Source: Klebsiella pneumoniae (lineage in GTDB: Bacteria; Myxococcota_A; UBA796; GCA-2862545). From it: a DNA stretch of 37,023 nt. The DNA lies in NCBI GenBank assembly GCA_945861065.1, contig CAMASI010000044.1, positions 1 to 37,023 of the forward strand, written 5' to 3'. Shown here one piece after another: positions 25,898-34,844 of this stretch. Within the stretch, counting starts at the first letter, position 1. Every line of letters begins with the position of its first letter. The translations under genes and the position numbers were made by a program. Below the pieces are notes generated by a model. The model worked only from the letters and a program-made list of their open reading frames with translations, had not been told where the DNA came from and ran no database searches.

Positions 25898-26832
25898 CCC
25901 TGGGCAGCCTGGGGCCAACTCAGGCCTGTCAGTTCTTCAGAAAGCGCCCACAGCCGGTCCACATCGACACTGTTCCGCGCGGCGTCGCTCCGCCCTACGA
26001 GCTTGGGGTAGCCCCGCCATTCTCCCATCCCGTCGGGTCCCACGTACGCATCCGGCCCCACCTCGGGTGCGGTCGCCGCAAACACCGTTGGGAGCGCGCC
26101 CATGCTGGGGCTCTGCCCGAACAACGCGTTGCCTACTGGCATGACGGTGCTCCAAAACCAAGAGGCCGACATCCGTGCCATGTTGGACTGAAGCTCAGTC
26201 GCCGACCAGCCGGGATGCGCTGCAACCGCCAGGGTGCTCGCCCCACGGGCGGTGAGCCGCTGCTGCAACCCCGTCGTGAAGAGCAGATTCGCGAGTTTGC
26301 TCTGGCCGTACACCGCCCAACGTTCGTAGCCCTCCTCGGTGTTCGGATCTGGCCAACGCATGCGGCCCATCCGGTGCGCCTGACTGGCAACGTTCACGAT
26401 CCGCGAGCCCACGCCAGATTCGATCACCCGAGCTGCCAGCCGACAGGTCCACGCAAAGTGTCCGAGGTGATTGGTGCCGAATTGCAACTCGAAACCATCT
26501 CTCGTTCGCTGAAACGGGGGCGCCATGACGCCTGCATTGTTGACCAGCAAGTGAATCGGGCCAAACCGCTCCCGCACGTCGTCCGCCGCGCGTGAAACGG
26601 ACGCCAAGTCCGACAAATCCAATTCAACTGTGTGTACGCGGGCCGCAGGAACCACGGCCCGGAGCCGTTCGGCGGCCTCGACAGCGCGTTGAACGCTTCG
26701 GCACGCCAACACCACTTCCGCACCGTGTGCTGCCAGGATCCGAGCGCACTCCCAGCCAATTCCGCTGTTCGCCCCTGTGACAACCGCAATTCGACCTGCT
26801 TGGTCCGGCACCCTGGTTTCGTCAAACTGCAT
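25894..26832 (-). CDS. Short-chain dehydrogenase/reductase (retinol-dehydrogenase-like)
   Basis: An NAD(P)-dependent oxidoreductase of the classical SDR fold, 312 residues. The cofactor loop is TGANSGIGWECA (19-30), ACRS follows the second strand (NADP preference likely), then NNAGVM (98-103). The active site is Ser150, Tyr175 and Lys179 (YGQSKLANL). The long C-terminal part with HPGWSATELQSN resembles the retinol dehydrogenase/WW-oxidoreductase group often annotated in bacteria without known substrate. A ribosome-like AAGGAGG lies 13 bases before ATG 26832, so an alternative start is possible. It is followed directly by the RCC1-like lipoprotein. Confidence 0.9.
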   Translation of the reverse strand: MQFDETRVPDQAGRIAVVTGANSGIGWECARILAAHGAEVVLACRSVQRAVEAAERLRAVVPAARVHTVELDLSDLASVSRAADDVRERFGPIHLLVNNAGVMAPPFQRTRDGFELQFGTNHLGHFAWTCRLAARVIESGVGSRIVNVASQAHRMGRMRWPDPNTEEGYERWAVYGQSKLANLLFTTGLQQRLTARGASTLAVAAHPGWSATELQSNMARMSASWFWSTVMPVGNALFGQSPSMGALPTVFAATAPEVGPDAYVGPDGMGEWRGYPKLVGRSDAARNSVDVDRLWALSEELTGLSWPQAAQG

Positions 26833-26850
26833 CGGCGTTCTTCGGCCTCC

Positions 26851-27168
26851 TTACTTTGTGAACTCGTCCACCTTGGCAAGCAACGCCGCCAACTCTTCGT
26901 CGGTGATTTGCCCGTCGGTCGTGGCGCCGTCTACCGCCAATCCCAACTCGACCACTTCTACGAGATCGATGTTTCCGCCGTCTGCCGCCCTCTTGATCCT
27001 CTGCAGAACCGGCCGCAGCCTGTCTTTGGCGGCCGCGTCGGGGAGCTTTTCCAAGGCCTCGTGCATCTTCGCGAGCGTTTGTTTCAGCGCCTGCTCTTCC
27101 ACCTGCCCAGCAAAACCACCACAGCCGAGCGCACAGCAGAGCCCCGAAACAACCAGAAACCACCGCAT
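26851..27168 (-). CDS. Small helical lipoprotein
   Basis: A 105-residue lipoprotein. ATG 27168 follows a strong AAGGAGGG site, and the signal reads MRWFLVVSGLCCALGCGG with the lipobox Cys at about 16. The mature part is charged and helical. Its C-terminal region DGATTDGQITDEELAALLAK has the Asp/Gly spacing of an EF-hand-like calcium loop followed by a helix. I do not recognise a named family. It lies 11 bases after the MAPEG gene and 18 before the SDR gene, in one minus-strand group. A calcium-binding role is suggested by the motif only. Confidence 0.75.
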   Translation of the reverse strand: MRWFLVVSGLCCALGCGGFAGQVEEQALKQTLAKMHEALEKLPDAAAKDRLRPVLQRIKRAADGGNIDLVEVVELGLAVDGATTDGQITDEELAALLAKVDEFTK

Positions 27169-27179
27169 CGCTCCCTCCT

Positions 27180-27605
27180 TCATCGGCGGGTCACCCATAG
27201 CCCGATCTCGGTACCGACCATGCCCAGGATGCACAACACCTGAATGGCAAAGAACGTGGCGCGCAGCATGATGACACGACCGCTGCCCGACGAAATGTGC
27301 GCCACACTTTGCGCCACCCGGAACGCGACCACAAGGATCGCCAGGGTGTCGATTGCGGGGTGGACCAGGCCCCCCTGATCGCCGACCAGCACCACCGCGC
27401 CAAACACCGGCAAGTTCTCCACACAATTGAGGTGGGCCCGAGTCATTCTACGGTACACGTTGGAGCCGTGCGGCACATCCGCCGGGAAATCCGTGATTCG
27501 AGCCGTCTGGGTCACGACCCCTTGGGTCCGGGCCAGAAAGACGCCCAGCATCAAGGTCAACGTCCAAACGGCGTACGCCAGCAGACTCCAAAGGGCCAGC
27601 GTCAA
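27180..27605 (-). CDS. MAPEG-family membrane protein
   Basis: A 141-residue protein with four predicted helices (about 3-24, 62-83, 85-103 and 112-134). The MAPEG signature is clear: RRMTRAHLNCVENLPVFGAV at about 52-71, the glutathione-binding RAHxNxxEN core. Eukaryotic members conjugate or isomerise glutathione-linked lipids; bacterial members are mostly uncharacterised. The gene is first of the minus-strand group with the small lipoprotein, SDR and RCC1-like lipoprotein. It diverges from the P5C dehydrogenase gene across 83 bases. Confidence 0.88.
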   Translation of the reverse strand: MTLALWSLLAYAVWTLTLMLGVFLARTQGVVTQTARITDFPADVPHGSNVYRRMTRAHLNCVENLPVFGAVVLVGDQGGLVHPAIDTLAILVVAFRVAQSVAHISSGSGRVIMLRATFFAIQVLCILGMVGTEIGLWVTRR

Positions 27606-27646
27606 GGTCGCACTCCACAGCCGACGCAGCTAACGCCGGTCGTGCG

Positions 27647-27672
27647 GGTGGTACCGCAGACACAAAACCACC
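27647..27672. promoter_or_regulatory. Inverted repeat in MAPEG/P5CDH divergent region
   Basis: GGTGGT (27647-27652) and ACCACC (27667-27672) form a 6-base inverted repeat with a 14-base spacer, 16 bases before the GTG start of the dehydrogenase gene. It is the only symmetric element in the 83-base gap that must hold promoters for both the minus-strand MAPEG group and the long + strand train. Chance occurrence cannot be excluded. Confidence 0.25.
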
Positions 27673-27688
27673 ACGCCTGAGGCCCGCC

Positions 27689-29314
27689 GTGTCCGATGGA
27701 ACGTTTCGCGTCCCGCCACCCGTCAACGAGCCCGTCATCTCCTATGCGCCCGGCACCGAGCCGCGCGCACGGATCGTTCGCGCGCTGTCCGAAGTCAGCG
27801 ACAACATCGTCGAAATACCCAACGTCATCGGCGGCCGGCATGTAACCACCGGGCGATTCACCGAAGTGAAGATGCCGTGTGACCGCCGCCATGTGATCGC
27901 AAAGCTCCACGTCGGTGGCGCTGAAGAGGTCGCCGCCGCCGCAGACGCAGCGGAGGCCGCCCGTCCGGCTTGGGCGGCTCTGCCGTGGCAGGATCGCGCT
28001 GCTGTCTTCCTCAAAGCGGCTGAATTGCTCGCGGGACCTTGGCGAGATCGTGTCAATGCCGCCACCATGGTCGGACAAGCCAAGACCGTCTACCAAGCTG
28101 AAATCGACGCAGCCTGCGAGCTGATCGACTTCTGGCGCTTCAACGCCCACTACCTTCAACAAATCCTCGCCGAGCAGCCGCCATTCAGCCCCACCGGCGT
28201 GTGGAATCGCGTAGACCACCGACCGCTCGACGGCTTCGTGTTGGCCGTCACGCCCTTCAACTTCACGTCCATCGCCCTCAACCTTCCGACAGCCCCGGCG
28301 TTGGCTGGAAACACGGTCGTTTGGAAGCCCGCAGAAACCAGCGCCGCGGCCTGCTGGGTGCTCACCCAACTTCTGGAAGAAGCGGGCCTTCCCCCTGGCG
28401 TCATCAACGTGGTCAACGGGCCCGGCAGCAAACTTGGGCCCCAGATCATCGATCATCCGGCCTTGGGCGGCATTCACTTCACCGGGTCCACGGCCACCTT
28501 TCAGGCCATGTGGCGCCAGGTCGCGGGCAACCTGTCAAACTACCGCTGCTGGCCTCGCCTGGTCGGCGAAACCGGGGGCAAAGACTTCATCGTCGCACAC
28601 CCCAGTGCCGATCCCACCGAAGTGGGGGTCGCCATTCTCCGCGGTGCGTTTGAGTATCAGGGGCAGAAGTGTTCAGCGGCCAGTCGGCTGTACCTGCCGA
28701 AGTCGTTGTGGCCTGCGATTCGAGAGGTTGTTGTCGCCGGACTCGCAGAAATGAAGATGGGAGACGTTCGCGACTTGTCCAACTTCGTCGGTGCAGTCAT
28801 CGATGAACGGGCCTTTCGCAAACACGCCTCCTGGCTTGCGCGGGGCGCGGAGCAGGCCGAGACCGTTGCAGGCGGTACCTGCGACGATCGTGTGGGTTGG
28901 TTCGTTTCTCCCACCCTGTTTCGCGTAGACGACCCCAAACACGTGCTCATGCAAGAGGAGTTGTTCGGACCGATCTGCACGGCGTTTGTGTACGACGACG
29001 CGCGATGGGACGAGGTCCTCACCCTCGTCGACACGACGAGTCCGTATGCGCTGACCGGCGCGGTGTTTGCGCGCGATCGCGCGGTTTTGTCCGCGGCCAC
29101 GGAACGATTGCGCTTTGCGGCCGGGAACTTTTACCTCAATGACAAGCCCACCGGCGCCGTCGTCGGCCAGCAGCCCTTTGGCGGCGGACGGGCCAGCGGA
29201 ACCAATGACAAAGCGGGTGGCCCGTGGAATCTGCTCCGTTGGGTGAGCCCGCGCTCCATCAAAGAGACCTTCGTGACCGCGCGCGATTGGCGCTACCCCT
29301 TCCTGGGCTCCTGA
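27689..29314 (+). CDS. pruA: L-glutamate gamma-semialdehyde (P5C) dehydrogenase
   Basis: Oxidises glutamate gamma-semialdehyde, the open form of pyrroline-5-carboxylate, to glutamate with NAD, the last step of proline and arginine/ornithine breakdown. The 541 residues fit the ALDH4A1-like group, longer than general ALDHs. TPFNFTSIALNLP is at about 188-200, the general base Glu294 sits in LVGETGGKDF, and catalytic Cys328 in EYQGQKCSAASR. The C-terminal GQQPFGGGRASGTNDKAGG is typical of this group. The start is GTG 27689, with TGAGG nine bases upstream. No proline dehydrogenase gene is present in the window. It begins a co-directional train of ten genes. Confidence 0.92.
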   Translation: MSDGTFRVPPPVNEPVISYAPGTEPRARIVRALSEVSDNIVEIPNVIGGRHVTTGRFTEVKMPCDRRHVIAKLHVGGAEEVAAAADAAEAARPAWAALPWQDRAAVFLKAAELLAGPWRDRVNAATMVGQAKTVYQAEIDAACELIDFWRFNAHYLQQILAEQPPFSPTGVWNRVDHRPLDGFVLAVTPFNFTSIALNLPTAPALAGNTVVWKPAETSAAACWVLTQLLEEAGLPPGVINVVNGPGSKLGPQIIDHPALGGIHFTGSTATFQAMWRQVAGNLSNYRCWPRLVGETGGKDFIVAHPSADPTEVGVAILRGAFEYQGQKCSAASRLYLPKSLWPAIREVVVAGLAEMKMGDVRDLSNFVGAVIDERAFRKHASWLARGAEQAETVAGGTCDDRVGWFVSPTLFRVDDPKHVLMQEELFGPICTAFVYDDARWDEVLTLVDTTSPYALTGAVFARDRAVLSAATERLRFAAGNFYLNDKPTGAVVGQQPFGGGRASGTNDKAGGPWNLLRWVSPRSIKETFVTARDWRYPFLGS

Positions 29315-29315
29315 C

Positions 29316-29573
29316 GTGCGTGTCGGCCACGTCATCGCTGCGGCCGTCGGCTTTTCTGCCGCAGTCTTGTTCTACGAGGGCCGGGCACTGGTCCTAGACA
29401 CAAGTCGGGCTTGGGGCGTCGTCGCCGGGCGGATCGACGCGGACGCTGAAAACGACAGCCAGCGCAAACAACTTCGGGAGCGGTTCGATACGCTACCGGA
29501 CGACGAGAAAGCGCGCGTCATCGACGAGATCCAGCAACGACGTGCTGACAAGCGCGACGGACCTCGTCCGTGA
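29316..29573 (+). CDS. Small membrane-anchored protein
   Basis: An 85-residue product starting with GTG one base after the P5C dehydrogenase stop. An N-terminal helix (about 5-22) anchors a highly charged segment (about 44-85) rich in Asp, Glu, Arg and Gln that looks helical or coiled (LRERFDTLPDDEKARVIDEI). I do not recognise a family. It is probably co-translated with the dehydrogenase; no ribosome site of its own is evident. Confidence 0.6.
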   Translation: MRVGHVIAAAVGFSAAVLFYEGRALVLDTSRAWGVVAGRIDADAENDSQRKQLRERFDTLPDDEKARVIDEIQQRRADKRDGPRP

Positions 29574-29624
29574 CGACGGCGCCTTTCCTCCAACGGACGA
29601 GCTAAACAGGCACAGGGAGGAACG

Positions 29625-29954
29625 GTGCCGCTGTGGGGACTTGCACTAGCAGTTGGCTTTGGTTTGATTCTGCTCGGCGCCGGATTGATGGTCGCCGGTG
29701 TTGCCGTAGGCATGTTCCGTCGCCCACAGGCTCAAGTGCGGCCCGCAACTGTGCCGCCTTCCCCCGCTCGATCGGTCTCGCCGGCGAACCGAAGATCGGC
29801 GACGCCGCCGATCCTCCGGGGCGCCATTCCCCCAGCGCTCCAGGACGGCGCTCCCACGGAGTGGCTGAAACGACCGAAGTCCGCAGCCGAGAACGCTGAC
29901 ACCCAGTGGCTTCCAACACGATCCGCTCGGCCAGGAATCGACGACGACCCATGA
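29625..29954 (+). CDS. Small membrane protein with Pro-rich tail
   Basis: A 109-residue product with GTG start 29625 and a clear GGGAGG site (29615-29620). One long hydrophobic segment (about 4-31, rich in Gly and Leu) is followed by a Pro/Arg/Ser-rich, probably disordered cytoplasmic tail. No family recognised. The stop overlaps the ATG of the carboxyltransferase gene (ATGA), so it belongs to the same transcript. Its tail contains no clear motif. Confidence 0.6.
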   Translation: MPLWGLALAVGFGLILLGAGLMVAGVAVGMFRRPQAQVRPATVPPSPARSVSPANRRSATPPILRGAIPPALQDGAPTEWLKRPKSAAENADTQWLPTRSARPGIDDDP

Positions 29955-31543
29955 CCGCGTTGCCGTCTCGCCTCGACCCGCATTCTGACAGCTTTCGCGA
30001 CAACAAACGCGCGATGAACGAGTCGCTTCATGCGCTGCAGACCGCTTGGGCACGCGCGGCCGACGGTGGAGGCGCCAAGGCGGTGGCGCGCCACAAAGGT
30101 CGCGGGAAACTGGGGGCGCGCGAGCGAATCAACCTCTTGCTCGACCGAGATTCTCCTTTTTTGGAGATTGGCACCTTGGTCGGCCTGCACGAAGCAGGCG
30201 TCGTTCCAGGTGGCTCGATGATCGGCGGCATTGGCCGCGTAGCGGGTGTGGACTGCATGGTCACGGCATCTGACCCCACCGTTCAGGGCGGGGCCGTGAC
30301 GCCGTGGGGCCTGCGGCGCAGCGCCCGCCTCGGCGAAATCGCTTGGGAGAATCAGCTCCCCGAAGTGCACCTGATGGAATCGGCAGGTGCCGATTTGACA
30401 CAACAAGCCGAGTTGTTCGTCCCCGGAGGTGCGGCCTTCCGGCACCTCGCCCAACGCAGCGCTGCCGGGCTTCCCACCCTTTCCGTCGTCTTCGGTTCAA
30501 GTACCGCCGGCGGTGCCTACGTGCCCGGCATGTCCGACATGACCGTGCTGGTCAAGGGGGCGGCCTTTATGTACTTGGCAGGCCCCCCTTTGGTCAAAAT
30601 GGCGCTGGGGGAGACCATCGACGATGAGGCCTTGGGTGGCGCAAGCATGCACGCCACAACGTCGGGCGTGGCAGACGCACTCGCCAACGACGAAGTCGAC
30701 GCACTGCGGATCGCCCGCGAGTGGATCGCACGCTTGCCGCGAAACCGTCCCGCAGCGCCCCACCCGATTGCCTCGCCACTTCATGACCCTGAAGACCTTC
30801 TCGGCCTCCCGTCCGCGGACCCCTCCCGGTTCTACGACCTGCGCGAGGTGCTCGCCCGCATCCTCGATGGCAGCGACCTGACGGAGTTCAAGCCCCTGTA
30901 CGGCCCGACGCTGATCTGCGGTTGGGCTCGAATCGGCGGCTGGCCGGTCGGCGTGCTCGCCAGCAACGGCGTTCTACACGCAGAGAGTGCCGAAAAAGGG
31001 GCCCACTTTGTCCAGCTCTGCAACCAAACCGGCACACCCCTGGTGTTTCTTCAAAACATCACCGGTTTTATGGTCGGCCGCGCCGCCGAAGAGCGCGGCA
31101 TCATCAAGGCAGGCGCCAAGCTCATCCATGCCGTCAGCAATGCGGGCGTACCGTCAATCACGCTGATGATCGGCGGATCGTACGGCGCCGGGAACTACGC
31201 AATGATGGGCCGTGCTTACCGTCCGCGTTTCCTCTTTTCCTGGCCGAGCCACCGGATTGCCGTCATGGGCGCGGAGCAATTGTCGGGCGTGCTCGACATC
31301 GTACGCAGGGAGGCCGCAGCGAAAGCGGGCCGCACGGTAGACGAGGCGGAATTGGCCGCCCTCAAACAGATGCTTTCGGGCAAAGTCGCCTACGAATCTA
31401 CGTGGATGGCCGCTACCGGGCGCTTGTGGGACGATGGCGTCGTGGACCCGCGCGACACCCGTGCCGTTTGCTGCCTGGCACTGGACGCCATTCACCACGC
31501 GCCGGTTCGCACCAACCAGCCTATGGGCGTTTTCCGCCACTGA
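29951..31543 (+). CDS. mccB: Acyl-CoA carboxylase, carboxyltransferase subunit (methylcrotonyl-CoA type)
   Basis: Transfers the carboxyl group from biotin to an acyl-CoA. The 530 residues from ATG 29951 hold two crotonase-like halves. Typical blocks are ENQLPEVHLMESAGADL, FGSSTAGGAYVPGMSD and GGASMHATTSGVAD in the N-half, and FLQNITGFMVGRAAEERG, IGGSYGAGNYAMMGRA and WPSHRIAVMGAEQ in the C-half. The FLQNITGFMVG block favours methylcrotonyl-CoA carboxylase (leucine breakdown) over propionyl-CoA carboxylase. The biotin-carrying partner follows after 13 bases. An in-frame start at 29906 is rejected because 29951 overlaps the upstream stop (ATGA). No other leucine-pathway genes are in the window, so the exact acyl-CoA stays open. 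Confidence 0.9.
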   Translation: MTALPSRLDPHSDSFRDNKRAMNESLHALQTAWARAADGGGAKAVARHKGRGKLGARERINLLLDRDSPFLEIGTLVGLHEAGVVPGGSMIGGIGRVAGVDCMVTASDPTVQGGAVTPWGLRRSARLGEIAWENQLPEVHLMESAGADLTQQAELFVPGGAAFRHLAQRSAAGLPTLSVVFGSSTAGGAYVPGMSDMTVLVKGAAFMYLAGPPLVKMALGETIDDEALGGASMHATTSGVADALANDEVDALRIAREWIARLPRNRPAAPHPIASPLHDPEDLLGLPSADPSRFYDLREVLARILDGSDLTEFKPLYGPTLICGWARIGGWPVGVLASNGVLHAESAEKGAHFVQLCNQTGTPLVFLQNITGFMVGRAAEERGIIKAGAKLIHAVSNAGVPSITLMIGGSYGAGNYAMMGRAYRPRFLFSWPSHRIAVMGAEQLSGVLDIVRREAAAKAGRTVDEAELAALKQMLSGKVAYESTWMAATGRLWDDGVVDPRDTRAVCCLALDAIHHAPVRTNQPMGVFRH

Positions 31544-31556
31544 TCCACGCTTTCTC

Positions 31557-33548
31557 ATGAATGCCGCTGAGAGGCCCAACTTGACGACTGTTCGAACGCT
31601 GCTCGTCGCCAACCGAGGCGAGGTCGCTAGCCGGGTCATCGCGACCTGCCGGACGCTTGGAATTCGAACGGTGGCCGTGTACTCCGACCCCGATCTGGGC
31701 GGCTCCTTTGTCGCAGAGGCAGACGTGGCCGTGAGGATCGGACCCGCTCCCCCGGCCGAAAGTTACCTCTGCGTAGCCGCCATCCTCGCCGCGGCGGTTG
31801 CGACCAGCGCCGACGCAATCCACCCCGGATGGGGGTTCCTCGCCGAAAGCGCAGACTTCGCCGAGGCGGTACTCAAAGCCGGTTTGGTGTGGATTGGCCC
31901 GCCACCCGCCGCCATGCGCGCTGTCGGTGACAAAGCGGCCGCACGGGCGTTGGCCCAACAACTCGGCATCCCCGTGATGGCGGGAACTGGACCTGTCACC
32001 GATACGGAGGCCCCGGCGGCGGCCGCAGCCCTTGGCTTCCCCCTCCGTGTCAAAGCGGTCGCGGGCGGCGGAGGTCGGGGCCAACGGACTGTTTGGGAGG
32101 CCGGGGGTTTGCCCGACGCGATCGCGGCAGCAAGGCGAGAGGCAGCCAGCGCATTTGGCAATGACGCCGTGCTTCTCGAACGGCACGCAACTCGGCCCCG
32201 CCACGTCGAAGTCCAGTTCATGGCCGATTCATTCGGGACAGTCGTGGTGCTCGGTGACCGAGATTGTTCGGTGCAACGTCAGGATCAGAAAATCGCAGAA
32301 GAAGCGCCAGCGCCAGCGCTTGAACCTCGGTTGCGCAAAACGTTGCACGACGCTGCCCGCCAATTGGCCGCTGCCGTGCACTACCGCTCCGCCGGTACGG
32401 CGGAGTTCCTCGTCCAACCCGACGGAAGCGTCGCGTTCCTGGAGATCAACGCCCGCCTTCAAGTCGAACACGCCGTCACGGAGGCCGTCACCGACCTCGA
32501 TCTCGTCGCACTGCAAATCGCCGTCGCCGAGGGAGAGGCGCTTGCGCCACAGGATGTCGTCCCGCGTGGCCATGCGGTGGAGGTCCGAATCGTGGCGGAA
32601 AATCCGAACGACGCCTGGAGGGGCAGCATCGGTCGGCTGCTGCGGTTCGACATACCGGCGGGCGACGGCATCCGCGTCGACTCCGGCGTTCGCGCAGGCG
32701 ACAAGGTGACAGCACATTACGATGGCCTGCTGGCCAAGGTGATCGCGACCGCGCCAGATCGCGGGCGGGCTCTAAGACGCCTGGCAAACGCGCTCGACGC
32801 GGCCTGGGCACCCGGGATCACAACCAACCTACCGTTGCTGCGCGCGCTCGTTCGCCATCCGGCCTTCGTCGCCGCCCAACTTCATACGAGTTTCTTGGCC
32901 GGGAATGGACTTCCGGATCCTGTACCCGATCACGCCGAGGAAGTGGCCTGCGTCGCGGTTCTTGTCGGGCAATATCGGCGCGCTTCAGGGATCTCGGGCG
33001 TCCCGCCAGGCTTCCGAATCACCGGACCAATGACGCAGGAGGATCGTTTCGCAGCGCCCGGCCGCACCGTCGTCGTTGGGTGGACCGCGACCGACCGAGG
33101 CGCACGGCTCGCCATCGCGGGAAACGTTCTGACCTGCAGCGTCGTCCCCTTGGGAGGTGATTGCTGGCGTCTCGAACGCAACGGTGAGGTGCGCAACGTC
33201 CGAGTGCTGGAAACAGGCGACGACGAACAAGGCGCGATCTACGTCCATTTTGGCGACCACGAAGGCATGGTGATTCGCGTCCCACGCTTTCCCCTACCGG
33301 CTGCTTCAACGGCGGCACCCGGCACCACCGTGGCGCCTGGACCGGGCACCGTGACGCGCGTTTGGGTCAAGCCCGGCGACGTGGTCCAAGCGGGGGCGCG
33401 CCTGGTCGCGATGGAGGCCATGAAGGTGGAGACTCTGGTCCACGCCCCGGAAGGTGGCACCGTCACCGCCGTCTTTGTGGCCCCGGGGGACACCGTTGAC
33501 ACAGGGACCGTGCTCGTTGGGCTCGCCACTGCAGACCCACTCTGTTAG
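31557..33548 (+). CDS. mccA: Acyl-CoA carboxylase, biotin carboxylase/carrier subunit (methylcrotonyl-CoA type)
   Basis: Carboxylates its own biotin with ATP and bicarbonate and delivers it to the partner subunit. From ATG 31557 it has 663 residues, the normal length for this subunit. Biotin carboxylase (1-445) shows LLVANRGEVASRVI, the ATP-grasp loop AGGGGRGQR, RHVEVQFMAD, DRDCSVQRQDQKIAEEAPAP and EINARLQVEHAVTE. A middle BT-type region links to a biotinyl domain whose target Lys623 lies in AMEAMKVE. Where many relatives have EMNTRLQVEHPVTE, this one has Ala in place of Thr and of Pro. An in-frame ATG at 31434 would overlap the upstream gene. Confidence 0.93.
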   Translation: MNAAERPNLTTVRTLLVANRGEVASRVIATCRTLGIRTVAVYSDPDLGGSFVAEADVAVRIGPAPPAESYLCVAAILAAAVATSADAIHPGWGFLAESADFAEAVLKAGLVWIGPPPAAMRAVGDKAAARALAQQLGIPVMAGTGPVTDTEAPAAAAALGFPLRVKAVAGGGGRGQRTVWEAGGLPDAIAAARREAASAFGNDAVLLERHATRPRHVEVQFMADSFGTVVVLGDRDCSVQRQDQKIAEEAPAPALEPRLRKTLHDAARQLAAAVHYRSAGTAEFLVQPDGSVAFLEINARLQVEHAVTEAVTDLDLVALQIAVAEGEALAPQDVVPRGHAVEVRIVAENPNDAWRGSIGRLLRFDIPAGDGIRVDSGVRAGDKVTAHYDGLLAKVIATAPDRGRALRRLANALDAAWAPGITTNLPLLRALVRHPAFVAAQLHTSFLAGNGLPDPVPDHAEEVACVAVLVGQYRRASGISGVPPGFRITGPMTQEDRFAAPGRTVVVGWTATDRGARLAIAGNVLTCSVVPLGGDCWRLERNGEVRNVRVLETGDDEQGAIYVHFGDHEGMVIRVPRFPLPAASTAAPGTTVAPGPGTVTRVWVKPGDVVQAGARLVAMEAMKVETLVHAPEGGTVTAVFVAPGDTVDTGTVLVGLATADPLC

Positions 33549-33574
33549 CCGCGCGGGCTCGAACAGGAAAAACC

Positions 33575-33712
33575 ATGCGTCCGCGCAACAAGACGGCTCG
33601 CTACAACGCCAAGCTCAAATCCAAGCGTACCCGGCAGGTGCTCCGCACCCATCGTCGCCTGGTGAAACGTCGCAGCGGCGGTCGTTTGGTGAAGCGGGTT
33701 CGGAAGACCTGA
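33575..33712 (+). CDS. 45-residue highly basic protein
   Basis: A short gene with an AGGA ribosome site (33565-33568) six bases before ATG 33575. The product has 17 Arg/Lys-dense clusters along its length (MRPRNKTARYNAKLKSKRTR at the start, RRLVKRRSGGRLVKRVRKT at the end) and no acidic residue. That composition fits an RNA- or ribosome-binding peptide. It is not L34, THX or S22 by sequence as far as I can judge. The stop overlaps the next gene start by one base (TGATG), which supports translation. A nucleic-acid-binding role is inferred from charge only. Confidence 0.65.
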   Translation: MRPRNKTARYNAKLKSKRTRQVLRTHRRLVKRRSGGRLVKRVRKT

Positions 33713-34791
33713 TGAGCGGGTGGCTGGGAATCGTCGCGGGCTGCGTTCGCGTCACGGTTCCAGCAACACCTAGCGAAGTCACGGATTCCCCCTCTCCCAT
33801 GCCCCAATCGTCGCCCGTCGTGCTCACAGGAGCCGTCGTGGTCGGTTTGGGTCAGGCCGACGTGCGCTTTGAAGGCGGACGGATCACCGGCTTAGGCGAC
33901 GTCAGTTTGGACGGCGCCACGGTCGTTGCGCTACCGGGGCAATTTCTCGTGCCCGGCGTCATCGACTCCCATGTGCACCTCGCGTATATGCCTAAGGCCA
34001 CCGAGTTGGCGGATGGCGGCGTCGTCGCGGTGGTAGACCTTGCCAGCCCAATCAGCTGGCTCGCCGCCCGACCCGTTGTTCCCCGCGTACTCGCCTCCGG
34101 CCCGATGGTCACCGCAGTGAATGGCTACCCTGTCACTTCCTGGGGCTCGGGCGGGTACGGCACAGAGTGTGAAGACGCAGCGGCCGCCGACGCCGCAGTA
34201 GACGCGCACGTCGCGGCCGGCGCCGGGGTCATCAAGCTCCCAGTCACGTCAGCGCCGGTGTTGGCAGACGATGCCTTGGCCAGCGCAGCCTCACGCGCTC
34301 ATGCGCTAGGCCTACTGGTCGTGTCTCACGCGTTGTCCGACGCCAACGCTGCTAGCGCCGCTGCCGCAGGCGCCGATTGGCTCGCCCACACCCCCACGGA
34401 AGCGTTGTCCGCCTCGACGCTTTCCGCGTGGTCAGGCAAAGGCGTCATCTCGACACTCCGGGCGTTCGGTGGCGGCGCCGACACGATCGCCAACTTGAGG
34501 GCGCTCCGCGAAGCAGGCGCGACTGTGGTGTACGGGACCGACTTCGGGAACACCTCCACACTTGGGGTCGACGCTGACGAATTGACCTTGATGGCCTCCG
34601 CGGGCATGACGCCTGCGGAAATCCTGGCGGCGGCGACCTCGGTCCCCGCGACGACGTGGGGCTTCGCTGACCTCGGCGAGCTTGCCGTAGACCATGCCGC
34701 GACGCTTCTGGTCCTCGAAACCGACCCCCTGATCGACCCAACCGCGCTGGCGAGACCTTCGGCCGTATGGATTGACGGCGTACAGCGGTGA
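33712..34791 (+). CDS. Exported amidohydrolase-family protein
   Basis: A 359-residue metal-dependent hydrolase of the amidohydrolase superfamily (imidazolonepropionase/prolidase-like branch). The entry motif is VPGVIDSHVHLAYM (HxH near 85-87). A Lys candidate lies in GVIKLPVT, His in VVSHALSD and LAHTPTEA, and the terminal Asp in VYGTDFGNTS. The first residues MSGWLGIVAGC could be a short lipoprotein signal and precede a Pro/Ser-rich linker, so the enzyme may be exported and lipid-anchored. ATG 33712 overlaps the stop of the basic peptide gene. Substrate cannot be told from sequence. Confidence 0.82.
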   Translation: MSGWLGIVAGCVRVTVPATPSEVTDSPSPMPQSSPVVLTGAVVVGLGQADVRFEGGRITGLGDVSLDGATVVALPGQFLVPGVIDSHVHLAYMPKATELADGGVVAVVDLASPISWLAARPVVPRVLASGPMVTAVNGYPVTSWGSGGYGTECEDAAAADAAVDAHVAAGAGVIKLPVTSAPVLADDALASAASRAHALGLLVVSHALSDANAASAAAAGADWLAHTPTEALSASTLSAWSGKGVISTLRAFGGGADTIANLRALREAGATVVYGTDFGNTSTLGVDADELTLMASAGMTPAEILAAATSVPATTWGFADLGELAVDHAATLLVLETDPLIDPTALARPSAVWIDGVQR

Positions 34792-34844
34792 GCGTGCGGT
34801 TGCACGGAGACCGTCCGCGGGTCATCGGGTGATACGGAGGCCCC

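Noticed and set aside
29951..33548. Propionyl-CoA carboxylase as the function of the two-subunit carboxylase
   Set aside because: It would fit the propionyl-CoA made by MmsA, but the carboxyltransferase blocks resemble the methylcrotonyl-CoA type more closely; not fully excluded.
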